From positions 85,821 to 149,820 of the forward strand of contig NZ_KB911259.1 in assembly GCF_000383415.1 (NCBI RefSeq): a stretch of DNA of 64,000 bases, written 5' to 3'. Under the pieces are notes generated by a model. The model was not told the origin of the DNA. It searched no databases and saw only the letters and a program-made list of their open reading frames with translations. How positions within the stretch are numbered: the stretch's first letter is position 1; every line of letters begins with the position of its first letter. This DNA comes from Hyphomicrobium zavarzinii ATCC 27496. Lineage in GTDB: Bacteria > Pseudomonadota > Alphaproteobacteria > Rhizobiales > Hyphomicrobiaceae. Both the position numbers and the translations under genes were made by a program. Below are positions 52,430 to 61,415 of this stretch, piece after piece.

Positions 52430-53371
52430 ATGAGCACCACCATCTCCCAAATTGAAAGCGTCGTGCGAGAGATCTCGGACGAGATGCGGCAGCGAACCGA
52501 TCGGGGCGAGGTCGCGACCTACATCCCCGAGCTCGCTCGCGTCGACGCCAACGCCTTCGGCCTCGTGGTCATCGATGCCGATGGAAACACCGCGGCCGGC
52601 GGCGACGCCGACACGCCCTTTTCCATCCAGAGCATCTCGAAGGTATTCACGCTGACGCTCGCCCTCGGAAAGGTTGGCGATCGGCTTTGGCGGCGCGTCG
52701 GCCGCGAGCCATCCGGCAGCCCGTTCAACTCAATCGTCCAGCTCGAGCGCGAGTGCGGCATCCCGCGCAATCCGTTCATCAACGCAGGGGCGATCGCCGT
52801 CACCGACCTCATTCTCTCAGGCCACCAGCCGCGCGAGGCACTGGGCGAGATCCTGCGCTTCATGCGCTACCTCGCCGACGATCCCTCGATAGCGATCGAC
52901 GACAAAGTTGCGGCCTCCGAGCAGCGAACCGGATTCCGTAACAGCGCACTCGCAAACTACATGAAATCCTTCGGCGTGCTGGACAACCCGGTTGACTACA
53001 CGCTCGGCGTCTACTTCCACCACTGCGCCATCGCCATGTCGTGCAGGCAGCTTGCCATGGCAGGCCGCTTTCTCGCCCATTCCGGACGCAACCCCTCGAC
53101 TGGCCTCACCGTCGTCCATCCCGAGCGTGCACGCCGCATCAACGCGATCATGCTTACGTGCGGCCACTATGACGGTTCTGGCGAGTTCGCGTACCGGGTG
53201 GGTCTGCCCGGAAAGAGCGGCGTGGGAGGCGGCATCATGGCCATCGCGCCGGGCAAGGCCTCCATCGCGGTCTGGGCGCCTGGCCTGGATGCGGCCGGAA
53301 ACTCTCACCTCGGCCGCATCGCGCTCGAAGCGCTCACGAGAAGGCTAGGCTGGTCGATCTTCGGCGCTTGA
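52430..53371 (+). CDS. glsA: Glutaminase A
   Basis: A 313-residue serine-dependent glutaminase: the beta-lactamase-like nucleophile motif is in [17 protein letters not shown] (S-x-x-K); [15 protein letters not shown] and [16 protein letters not shown] are family signatures. It hydrolyses glutamine to glutamate and ammonia. It is followed by DUF2735, glnII and amtB, so it belongs to a nitrogen-assimilation set. A hairpin immediately precedes the ATG; no clear Shine-Dalgarno is seen. Confidence 0.94.
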   Translation: MSTTISQIESVVREISDEMRQRTDRGEVATYIPELARVDANAFGLVVIDADGNTAAGGDADTPFSIQSISKVFTLTLALGKVGDRLWRRVGREPSGSPFNSIVQLERECGIPRNPFINAGAIAVTDLILSGHQPREALGEILRFMRYLADDPSIAIDDKVAASEQRTGFRNSALANYMKSFGVLDNPVDYTLGVYFHHCAIAMSCRQLAMAGRFLAHSGRNPSTGLTVVHPERARRINAIMLTCGHYDGSGEFAYRVGLPGKSGVGGGIMAIAPGKASIAVWAPGLDAAGNSHLGRIALEALTRRLGWSIFGA

Positions 53372-53423
53372 GCCGGTCGTACTTCTCTTGGCCGCGCGAC
53401 AGTTCTCACGCGCGGCGAAAGGC

Positions 53424-53621
53424 TCACCGCTTGTGGCTGTCCTCGGCCTCGATGGCAGCATCGTGATACCAGCCGCTTCCGAAAACGACCTTGGGCAGCC
53501 GCTGAGCAGTCAGCTCCTCGACGTTCTTCACGGACTTGAATGGCGCGCTCGCGGCGGCGCGACGGCCGCCAGCCGGGAACATGAAAATCTCCGCGCTCTC
53601 CCGATGAGTCTTCGCAGTCAT
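53424..53621 (-). CDS. DUF2735 family small protein
   Basis: A 65-residue protein, start MTAKTHRESAEIFMFPAGGR, then APFKSVKNVEELTAQRLPKVVFGSGWYHDAAI. This matches DUF2735, a Rhizobiales-specific family often placed next to glutamine synthetase II, as here. The ATG at 53621 has GGAGAGA upstream. The frame stays open to 53813 but that part is AT-rich promoter sequence. The function is unknown; nitrogen-linked regulation is inferred from context. Confidence 0.78.
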   Translation of the reverse strand: MTAKTHRESAEIFMFPAGGRRAAASAPFKSVKNVEELTAQRLPKVVFGSGWYHDAAIEAEDSHKR

Positions 53622-54092
53622 CGTTCGTCTCTCCATTCGTGTTTCGCCAAAGCGCGCAAAACACCGCGTCAATAAGACGTATTTTGCCTGATGTTCGCAC
53701 AGAATGCTCGTTAAATATCGGGAATTGCTCATATTATAGGCATGAATGTTTTTGCTTGTTTGGCTAGCATTTTGGTGACGGCGAGGCGGCTTTAGCGCGC
53801 GTTTTTCGCCCACTCACGAGGCACACGACGGACTTGCTACCGAACCAGGCACCTTTCTTCCGAACGTTGGGGGACGAATGCTGAGCGGCGTGACATCCGC
53901 GCAAAGAGTTGGAGCGCTCACGCGCACCGGCGTCTCGGCATTTCCCACAGACATCACGCCAACGCACGGCGCGATCCGAACGTTCCGCCGGTCGCGGCAC
54001 CCTGGCACCGCACACTGAGCGCATCGCATCACAATGAACAGCGAGCGCGTCACGACCTCTCACGCGTCAAGGCATCAAACTAGGAGCTCACC
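53622..54092. other. 471-bp divergent region between DUF2735 gene and glnII
   Basis: The left half (about 53640-53780) is AT-rich and likely promoter DNA. TGGCAC occurs at 54003 but lacks a TTGC at the right distance, so I do not call a sigma-54 promoter. AGGAG precedes the glnII ATG. Confidence 0.4.
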
Positions 54093-55130
54093 ATGACGAA
54101 GTACAAGCTCGAGTACATCTGGCTCGACGGCTATACACCGGTCCCGAATCTCCGCGGCAAGACGCAGATCAAGGAATACAGCGCCTTCCCGAGCCTTGCC
54201 GAGCTTCCGCTTTGGGGCTTCGACGGAAGCTCCACGCTCCAGGCCGAGGGTCACAGCTCCGATTGCGTGCTGAAGCCGGTCGCAGTCTATCCCGATCCCG
54301 CTCGCGTCAACGGCGCGCTCGTGATGTGCGAAGTCATGATGCCCGACGGCAAGACCCCCCATCCCTCCAACAAGCGCGCGACCATTCTCGACGACGACGG
54401 TGCCTGGTTCGGCTTCGAGCAGGAGTACTTCTTCTACAAGGACGGCCGCCCGCTCGGCTTCCCGGAGCACGGCTATCCCGCCCCGCAGGGCCCCTACTAC
54501 ACCGGCATCGGCTACAAGAACGTCGGCGACATCGCGCGCCAGATCGTCGAGGAGCATCTCGATCTCTGCCTCGCGGCCGGCATCAACCACGAGGGCATCA
54601 ACGCCGAGGTGGCGAAGGGCCAGTGGGAATTCCAGATCTTCGGCAAGGGCTCGCGCAAGGCCGCTGACGAGATGTGGCTCGCCCGCTACCTGCTGCTCCG
54701 CCTCACGGAGAAATACGGCATCGACATCGAGTTCCACTGCAAGCCGCTCGGCGACACCGACTGGAACGGCTCGGGCATGCATTGCAACTTCTCGACCGCC
54801 TACATGCGCGAGGTCGGCGGCAAGGAGTACTTCGAGGCCCTCATGAAGGAGTTCGAGAAGAACCTCGACGATCACATCTCGGTCTACGGCCCCGACAACC
54901 ACATGCGCCTCACCGGCAAGCACGAGACCGCTCCGTGGAACAAGTTCAGCTACGGCGTGGCTGACCGCGGCGCCTCCATTCGCGTGCCGCACAGCTTCGT
55001 CAATAACGGCTACAAGGGTTACCTCGAGGATCGCCGTCCGAACTCCCAGGGCGACCCCTACCAGATCGCTTCGCAGGTTCTGAAGACGATCTCGGGCGTG
55101 CCGGCCGGCGCCGTCGCCAAGGCGGCCTAA
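54093..55130 (+). CDS. glnII: Glutamine synthetase type II
   Basis: A 345-residue eukaryote-like GSII, much shorter than GlnA (about 470). Signatures: KLEYIWLDGYTPVPNLRGKT, LPLWGFDGSSTLQAEG, the catalytic FGFEQEYFFY, GINHEGINAEVAKGQWEFQIF, and ADRGASIRVPHSF. It adds ammonia to glutamate. The Tyr adenylylation site of GlnA is absent, so control is transcriptional. Rhizobiales typically keep both GlnA and GSII; GSII is usually nitrogen-regulated. It converges with amtB across a strong hairpin. Confidence 0.95.
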   Translation: MTKYKLEYIWLDGYTPVPNLRGKTQIKEYSAFPSLAELPLWGFDGSSTLQAEGHSSDCVLKPVAVYPDPARVNGALVMCEVMMPDGKTPHPSNKRATILDDDGAWFGFEQEYFFYKDGRPLGFPEHGYPAPQGPYYTGIGYKNVGDIARQIVEEHLDLCLAAGINHEGINAEVAKGQWEFQIFGKGSRKAADEMWLARYLLLRLTEKYGIDIEFHCKPLGDTDWNGSGMHCNFSTAYMREVGGKEYFEALMKEFEKNLDDHISVYGPDNHMRLTGKHETAPWNKFSYGVADRGASIRVPHSFVNNGYKGYLEDRRPNSQGDPYQIASQVLKTISGVPAGAVAKAA

Positions 55131-55183
55131 CTACGCCACATCGCTTCATCGCGGCGCTGATCCGATCGTCGGCGCCGCGATAG

Positions 55184-55228
55184 CCCGCCCGAAGGCGACA
55201 CTCCCCGAGTTATCGGCCTTCGGGCGGG
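55184..55228. terminator. 13-bp stem bidirectional terminator between glnII and amtB
   Basis: CCCGCCCGAAGGC (55184-55196) and GCCTTCGGGCGGG (55216-55228) form a perfect 13-bp stem with a 19-nt loop between the two convergent genes. Confidence 0.75.
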
Positions 55229-55263
55229 ATACCCCCAGGCAACAGCCTGCACTCCCCGCCCTC

Positions 55264-56721
55264 TCAGAAATTGTATCCCCGCTCCCCGTGCTCCGAGAGA
55301 TCGAGCCCGGCACGCTCTTTCTCGCGCGGCGGCCTGAGGCCGATGACGAGATCGACGATCTTGTAGAGCGCCATCGAGACCAGCCCGGACCAGAGCAGAG
55401 TGAGCGCCACGGCCTTGAGCTGCGCCTTCATCTGGCTCGCCATGTCGTAGACGACCGTGATCTGCCCCGGCTTCGCGATGTAGTCGGCAATGCCGGTTCC
55501 GCCGAGCTGCGGATCGACCAGCAGTCCCGTTCCGATCGCGCCGGCAATGCCGCCGACGCAATGCACGCCGAACACATCCAGACTGTCGTCGTAGCCGAGC
55601 GCGCTCTTGAGTGACGTGCAGGCCAGGAAGCCGCAAACGCCGCTTACGAGGCCAAGCACGATACTGCCCATCGGCCCCGCGAAGCCCGAGGCGGGCGTGA
55701 CCGCCACCAGACCGACCACCATGCCTGAGACGAGGCCCAGCGTCGTCGGCTTCCCCTTGACCGCCCACTCCACGAAGATCCAGGCGAGGGCCGCTGCCGC
55801 CGTCGCCCCGAACGTATTGCCCATCGCCAGCGCCGCCGTGCCGTTCGCTTCGAGGTTCGAGCCGCAATTGAAGCCGAACCAGCCGACCCACAGCAGCGCC
55901 GCCCCCACCATGCTGAGCGTGAGCGAATGCGGCGGCATCGGCTCGCGCCCATAGCCGGAGCGCGGTCCCAGCATCCACGCGCCGACGAGGCCCGCGATGC
56001 CCGCGTTGATGTGCACCACTGTTCCGCCGGCGAAATCGATGGCGCCCCATTGCGCGGCAAGCCCCGCGCTCGACAATAGGCCCTGAAGGTGCGCTTCCGC
56101 TGCCGTGCGCGTCTCGCCACTGGCGACCGAAACGGCGCGGGCTGCATCGATCAGCGCATCCGGGCCAGCCCAATACCAGACCATGTGGGCGATCGGGCAG
56201 TAGACGATCGTGACCCAGAGCACCATGAACACCAGCAACGCCGCGAACCGCATGCGCTCCGCAAAGGCGCCCACGATCAAGGCAGGCGTGATCGCCGCAA
56301 ACGTCATCTGAAACCAGACATAGGCGTATTCCGGAACGTAGACGCCCGGAGAGAACGTCGACACGACAGAGTCCGGCGTGATGCCGGCAAGAAATGCCTT
56401 GGAGAGCCCGCCGACGAATGGCGCAGTGTGGCTATCCGCCGTGAATGCCAGGCTGTAGCCGTAGAGCATCCACACGAGACACACGAGCGCGACCGTCGCA
56501 AACACGTGCATCAGCGTGGCAAGCACGTTCTTGGTTCTGACAAGACCGCAGTAGAAGAGCGCGAGCCCCGGCACCGTCATGAGAAGAACGAGCACCGTCG
56601 AGACCATCAGAAATGCCGTATCGCCCTTATCGGGTGCGGCGATGGCCGCCGGACACGACAGGGCCGTCATGAGAAACGCGAGCCCGATGGGCCGTAGCGG
56701 ACTTCTCGATTGAACGCGCAT
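55264..56721 (-). CDS. amtB: Ammonium transporter AmtB (canonical)
   Basis: A 485-residue Amt with a cleavable signal (PIGLAFLMTALSCPAAIAA), eleven helices, and the twin-His pore: DFAGGTVVHINAGIAGLVGA and DVFGVHCVGGIAGAIG. ALFYCGLVRTKNVLATLMH and WVGWFGFNCGSNL are characteristic. The C-terminal tail (LDLSEHGERGYNF) is the GlnK-responsive region. glnK is not adjacent. A sigma-54 promoter lies 85 bp upstream. I use the ATG at 56721; a longer frame to 56814 overlaps the promoter. Confidence 0.95.
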   Translation of the reverse strand: MRVQSRSPLRPIGLAFLMTALSCPAAIAAPDKGDTAFLMVSTVLVLLMTVPGLALFYCGLVRTKNVLATLMHVFATVALVCLVWMLYGYSLAFTADSHTAPFVGGLSKAFLAGITPDSVVSTFSPGVYVPEYAYVWFQMTFAAITPALIVGAFAERMRFAALLVFMVLWVTIVYCPIAHMVWYWAGPDALIDAARAVSVASGETRTAAEAHLQGLLSSAGLAAQWGAIDFAGGTVVHINAGIAGLVGAWMLGPRSGYGREPMPPHSLTLSMVGAALLWVGWFGFNCGSNLEANGTAALAMGNTFGATAAAALAWIFVEWAVKGKPTTLGLVSGMVVGLVAVTPASGFAGPMGSIVLGLVSGVCGFLACTSLKSALGYDDSLDVFGVHCVGGIAGAIGTGLLVDPQLGGTGIADYIAKPGQITVVYDMASQMKAQLKAVALTLLWSGLVSMALYKIVDLVIGLRPPREKERAGLDLSEHGERGYNF

Positions 56722-56805
56722 CTCGCAATCCCCCTCGCGCACATCTGAGCCACGTCGCGCCGGATGGCATCTCGCCACCTTCGGCATGACGTGAAATCTC
56801 ACACA

Positions 56806-56820
56806 GCAATCCATGTGCCG
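56806..56820 (-). promoter_or_regulatory. Sigma-54 promoter of amtB
   Basis: On the minus strand CGGCAC-N5-TTGC has GG and GC exactly 10 nt apart. It starts about 85 bp upstream of the amtB ATG and points toward it. Confidence 0.7.
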
Positions 56821-57084
56821 AACGAGGCGCGCGCATCTTCCCTCTGCGCGAACAGCGCTTACGCGCGCGAACGCAAGCTCGCTTGCACATCGCCCGGCGC
56901 ATCGCTGCCAGCCGAATGAGCGATCTGCTCAAATGTCTGTCACGCAACGCTCTTGTCGCGATCGAAGCGCTGAACTACGACATAATGGGTGAGTTGAAAG
57001 ACGGCTGTTGCGTGCGGCGCGGCCAAACCTCTGCGGGGATCTACGACGCAATAGCGAGTGGGCGCATGGGTAGGATAGACGCTG

Positions 57085-57732
57085 ATGGCACGCCACGATG
57101 AGCCCAAGCTGGACGAGCTCAAGAAACTGCTTCGCCGCCTCGACGGGCTCGACGGCGACAAGAGCCTGGGCAAGACCCCGCAGGAGACCGAGCAGCGCGG
57201 CTACGTCGGCGCATTGCGCGGCGCGCCTGCCCCCGGCTCGGAGGAAGGCCGAAGTCCCGCTGCCGCCTCAGCGAAGAAATCCGGCACGAACGTCTACGTC
57301 GCCGCCGTCATGGCGGCAGCTGTCTCCGCCCTCACCGTCTTCCTCCTCATGTCCTGGCAAGGAAGATTGGGCGGCATGGGAAATCTGAAGACGAGTCCCG
57401 GAACGTTCGAGCTGAACCAGCCCGCAGCAGGCGCACGCAGCATCGATCCGCAGCAGATAGATACGGCGAGCGGGCTTGTTCGCCGCGCGGATGCGTTGCT
57501 CGCAAGCGGCGAGATCGAAGCGGCCCGCGCATTGCTGCAGCGAGCGGCCGAGCTTGGTTCCGGTCCGGCTGCACTCAAACTCGGCTTCAGCTACGATCCC
57601 TCTCAAAAAACACCGGTAAGTTTCGCCGATAGCCGGACAAATCCGGCACTCGCAAAAGCCTGGTACGAGCGCGCACTCGCCCTCGGAACACAGGAAGCGG
57701 CCAGCTATTTGCCGAGCGCGAGCGGCAAATAG
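57085..57732 (+). CDS. Membrane-anchored Sel1/TPR-like protein
   Basis: A 215-residue protein. A charged cytosolic head with ELKKLLRRLDGLDGDKSLG leads to one membrane helix (about 69-91, VYVAAVMAAAVSALTVFLLM), then a periplasmic or exposed part with Sel1/TPR-like repeats (LLASGEIEAARALLQRAAELGSGPAALKLGFSYD and AKAWYERALALGTQEAA). No family name is certain. It precedes two dynamin-like GTPase genes on the same strand (118-bp gap) and may anchor or recruit them. Confidence 0.72.
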   Translation: MARHDEPKLDELKKLLRRLDGLDGDKSLGKTPQETEQRGYVGALRGAPAPGSEEGRSPAAASAKKSGTNVYVAAVMAAAVSALTVFLLMSWQGRLGGMGNLKTSPGTFELNQPAAGARSIDPQQIDTASGLVRRADALLASGEIEAARALLQRAAELGSGPAALKLGFSYDPSQKTPVSFADSRTNPALAKAWYERALALGTQEAASYLPSASGK

Positions 57733-57850
57733 CCCTATCCCGCGTCCGCAACAAGCTGACGCGGCGTCCCAAAGGGTCATACTCTCGACCTTCCGGCATG
57801 ATCGCTTGAGCGTTGGAGTTTTTGGAGGCGTAGGGCGCTTGAACGCGAGC

Positions 57851-60037
57851 ATGTCGGGTGAGGAGACCCGCTCGGGACTCATCGGCAGCAGGCTGGAAGG
57901 CCTGCGCGCGCAGCTTCTCGGCTGCGGCGATGTGCTGTCCAATCTCGTCGAGCCCGCCGAGCGTCCGCTTGTCACCGATGCGCTGCGCAAGCTGAAGCAG
58001 CTCACCTGCCGCGTCGCAATCGTCGGCCAGATCAAGTCAGGCAAGAGTTCCTTCATCAACGCCTTCGTGCAGGACCCTGGCTTCCTGCCGACCAGCGTCA
58101 CGCCCTGGACGACGGCCGTCACGAATTTGCACTTCCGCCAAACGCCGCCGGGCGCACACGCGGCGATCTTCACATTCCTCCAGCAGAATGAATGGAGCAG
58201 CCTCGCCGAAAGCGGCGGACGCGTGCGGGAGTTGACGGAACGCCTCGTACCCGGCTTCGAGCCCCAGCTTCTCCAGCGCCAGGCGGATCAACTGAGAGAG
58301 CGCGCCCAGCAACGCCTCGGCGTCGAGTTCGAGCTTCTGCTCGGCCAGGCACACGCCTTCGAGAGCTTCGATGCCAGCATCCTGCTGCAATATCTCTGCT
58401 CGGGAGATTTCGCCGGCCATGCGGGAGCGGCCGCTATCGGCAAGTACTCCGATCTCACCAAGAGCGCCGACCTCTATTGCGATCACGGGCCCTTCGCGTT
58501 CCCGGTCACCGTCATCGACACGCCGGGCACCAACGATCCGTTCCTCATTCGCGACGAGATAACGCGGCGCAGCCTGGGCTCGGCCGATGTGCACCTCGTG
58601 GTGCTCACTGCCCGCCAGCCGCTTTCCGATACGGACGTCAGCCTGCTTCGCATCATGCGCGGCCTCAACAACGACCGCATCGTCGTCCTCATCAACCGCA
58701 TCGACGATCTCGCCGACGTCGAGACGGAGCTGCCGAAGGTCATCGCCTACGTGCGCCAGAGGCTGGACGCCGAGTTTCCCGGAACCGGCATCCCCGTCGT
58801 CCATGGCAGCGCCTGGTGGGGCAATCAGGCCATCGCATTCGAGGCCGAGGCCGTCGCCCGCATCCTGGCGCGACGCTCGGCGAGCCACCTTTTGCGCGCC
58901 GGTCTCCTCCACCCGAGCGAGCTGACACCAGCCGCCCTCTCGAACTCCGATTGCCGCGAACGCATCCGCCACTCTCTTTGGGCGATGTCCGGCCTCCCGT
59001 CGGTTTACAAAGCGATCGACATGGCGATGGGCGCTGCCCGCCCCGCATTCGCGCTGCGCCAGATCACCCACGCCTTCGCGGAAATGGCCCGCGTGTGCGA
59101 AGGAAGCGCGAGAAGCGAGCTCGAGGCCCTGTCCGACGCAGCCAAGAGATCCAGTGATCTCCCGCAGGACGCCGAAGAGCGATTTGCCCGCATTTCAGCC
59201 GAAAGCGAGCAGCTTGCCCGCGTCACCGCCAACATCGACGCCTCTGCGACAGGCATCGAGACGCAGCTTGCCCGCATCATTCACGAGGAGCGGGAGGCAT
59301 TGCGCCGTCACCTCATGGCGACGATCGATCTCCACGCCGCCCGCGAGCGCGACGTCCTCATAGACACCCTCTCGCGCGGGCGCGCACCACAGGTCTGGAC
59401 GCATGAAGGCGTGGAGCTGAGGCGCGCACTGGCAGGCGCCTTCCATGAAGGGTTCCGCAACGCCGCCGAGCGCCTCACGTCGTTCCACGCCCGCGTTGCA
59501 CCCGAGTTGCACAAACTCACAGCGTCCCTGATGCCGGACTCCGCCCTCTCCGATCCCCATGGGCCCACGCTCTCCATCGCGGAGCCCACCATCGCGCCCT
59601 TGAGCCGCCTTGTCGCCCTCGATCTCGACACGTCCCGCTGGCGCCTGTTCTGGAGCCGGCAGCCGTCGCCGGAGGCGTCCGGCGCCAGGATCGAGGCCCT
59701 CATCCGCGCCGAGTTCTCGCCTGTCGCCGACGAATTGGTGCAACTTGCGGAAAACGCCTTTCACGAGTTCAGCGCCACCACCATCACATGGTCGTTCGGC
59801 GCATGCCGCAACATCCAGCACGCCCTCCGCCGCCGCCTGGAATTTCTACGGGCCGAGTACGAGGAGACCCGGCGCGCCGCGGTCTCGCCCGAGAGCGCCC
59901 AGCGCGCAACCGAAACAGCCGAGCGGCTTCGCGCTCAGGACCAGCGCGTGAAGGACAATCAAACCCTCACCCGCCATCTTGAACACCTCATCCAATACAT
60001 GGACAAAGTCCTGCATGAAGAGGCTCCGCGCCCATGA
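57851..60037 (+). CDS. Dynamin-like GTPase 1
   Basis: About 728 residues. The GTPase domain carries G1 GQIKSGKSSF (Lys at about 65), G3 DTPGTND (Asp at about 223) and a G4-like NRID (about 282-285, Lys replaced by Arg). A long helical stalk-like region follows (about 390-728) with coiled-coil stretches such as AQRATETAERLRAQDQRVKD. No membrane helix is seen. The fold matches bacterial dynamin-like proteins, which remodel or protect membranes. Start codons ATG 57851, TTG 57839 (with GGAGG upstream) and TTG 57806 are all possible. It overlaps the second GTPase gene by 4 bp. Confidence 0.85.
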   Translation: MSGEETRSGLIGSRLEGLRAQLLGCGDVLSNLVEPAERPLVTDALRKLKQLTCRVAIVGQIKSGKSSFINAFVQDPGFLPTSVTPWTTAVTNLHFRQTPPGAHAAIFTFLQQNEWSSLAESGGRVRELTERLVPGFEPQLLQRQADQLRERAQQRLGVEFELLLGQAHAFESFDASILLQYLCSGDFAGHAGAAAIGKYSDLTKSADLYCDHGPFAFPVTVIDTPGTNDPFLIRDEITRRSLGSADVHLVVLTARQPLSDTDVSLLRIMRGLNNDRIVVLINRIDDLADVETELPKVIAYVRQRLDAEFPGTGIPVVHGSAWWGNQAIAFEAEAVARILARRSASHLLRAGLLHPSELTPAALSNSDCRERIRHSLWAMSGLPSVYKAIDMAMGAARPAFALRQITHAFAEMARVCEGSARSELEALSDAAKRSSDLPQDAEERFARISAESEQLARVTANIDASATGIETQLARIIHEEREALRRHLMATIDLHAARERDVLIDTLSRGRAPQVWTHEGVELRRALAGAFHEGFRNAAERLTSFHARVAPELHKLTASLMPDSALSDPHGPTLSIAEPTIAPLSRLVALDLDTSRWRLFWSRQPSPEASGARIEALIRAEFSPVADELVQLAENAFHEFSATTITWSFGACRNIQHALRRRLEFLRAEYEETRRAAVSPESAQRATETAERLRAQDQRVKDNQTLTRHLEHLIQYMDKVLHEEAPRP

Positions 60038-61317
60038 GTAGAGCATCCGAGCAGTTCCTCGCGGAGATCCGCGACGCCCGCGAACGCCTGATCGAGACCC
60101 GCCTCACCGATACGGCGCTGACCTATTGCATCGCCGGTCTCTCGCGCATCGAGGAGGCGCTTCGCCGGCCGGTGCGCGTGGTCATTCTCGGCGAGTACAA
60201 TTCCGGCAAGACCTCCGTCGCCGACCTTTTGATCGGCGCGGGCCTGCTGCCCACCAGCGTCGTGGCGAACACGCAGGTGCCCGTGCTCATGACTTACGCC
60301 GAAACCGCGTCCATGTTCGGCGTCACGGAAGCGGGCACCCGCATCCGCGTCGATGGCGACGAGAACGACCCGCTGACCGACATCGCCTTCCGCGCTATTC
60401 AGGTGGCGTTGCCTCTGGAGCACCTGCGCAGGCTCCAGATTCTCGATACCCCCTCCGCCGCCAGTCCGGCCGCGTTCATCGAGGATGCCGACATCGTCAT
60501 CTGGTGCACCGTCGCGACACGCGCCTGGACCGAAAGCGAGCGCGCGCTCTGGGCCTCGCTCCCTCCGCGCTGCTGCCGCAACGCGCTCCTGGTCGCAACG
60601 CATAAGGACAGCCTCCACCTCGCGGAGGAAGTGACGAGCGTAACCGAACGCCTGCGCGCCATGACCACCGGCCTCTTCCGCGATATCGTGCTGGTCGCGG
60701 CAGAAGGCGGACGCGACGACGGCGCAGCCGGACACGCGGGCGCAACGGACACCGGCGCGGCAACCCTTCGCAACGCCGTCGCATCGCTTGCAGGCGAGAT
60801 CGCCGACCGGCGAACCCACAAAGCGGAGAAGATCGTCCGCAGGCTCGGCCGCCTCACCTTCCACCATCTCTCGAGCGCGCGCCTGCGCCCTGAAATCGCG
60901 ACCTTGCTGACAGACTGGGAAAGCCGCTCCGGCCTCATCGTGGAGCAGCTCACCGCCGGAACCAGAACCGTCCCCTCGGCAATCGAAGAGCTTCTGCAGG
61001 CCTACGCCGGGTTCGCCGAGCTGCTGAGCCCCGGCGTCATTCTCGGCGACAGCATTCCCGTCACCACGGCCCGCGCATTGACCGCGCCGCTCCATTGGCC
61101 CGCGAACGGCGCGGCGGCGCAACGCCTCGTCAAGACGCTCGTCTCGGACCTGACCGCGCTCCTGCGCATGCTGGCCGCGAGGTCCACGGCTGCGAGCCCC
61201 CGCCATGGCGACTACCAGACCGCCCGCGGCATTCTTCTTGCGCTCGCGGACCTTGATGGCTCCTTCGCCGCCCTCGAGCGAATGCTGGGCTCCTCGACGC
61301 CCGATGCCCCCGCCTGA
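60034..61317 (+). CDS. Dynamin-like GTPase 2, altered nucleotide motifs
   Basis: A 427-residue relative of the upstream GTPase. G1 is intact (GEYNSGKTS, Lys59). At G3 the motif reads DTPSA (Asp138) rather than DTPG, so the catalytic Gly is lost, and G4 reads THKD (189-192) instead of NKxD. GTP binding may be weak or hydrolysis absent. The helical remainder is shorter than in partner 1. The ATGA overlap (60034-60037) couples its translation to GTPase 1, suggesting a fixed heteromeric complex. Confidence 0.83.
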   Translation: MSRASEQFLAEIRDARERLIETRLTDTALTYCIAGLSRIEEALRRPVRVVILGEYNSGKTSVADLLIGAGLLPTSVVANTQVPVLMTYAETASMFGVTEAGTRIRVDGDENDPLTDIAFRAIQVALPLEHLRRLQILDTPSAASPAAFIEDADIVIWCTVATRAWTESERALWASLPPRCCRNALLVATHKDSLHLAEEVTSVTERLRAMTTGLFRDIVLVAAEGGRDDGAAGHAGATDTGAATLRNAVASLAGEIADRRTHKAEKIVRRLGRLTFHHLSSARLRPEIATLLTDWESRSGLIVEQLTAGTRTVPSAIEELLQAYAGFAELLSPGVILGDSIPVTTARALTAPLHWPANGAAAQRLVKTLVSDLTALLRMLAARSTAASPRHGDYQTARGILLALADLDGSFAALERMLGSSTPDAPA

Positions 61318-61415
61318 CGGCGCGGGGCAACCCGGCTGATCGACACCATTCCTCTTCGCTGCGTCTCATTGTAGGTTCTGGCGGCGTACTGCCCCAACCA
61401 GGTGGATGCGGAGCG

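Noticed and set aside
54003..54020. Possible sigma-54 promoter for glnII (TGGCAC)
   Set aside because: The -12 element TTGC is missing at the required spacing.
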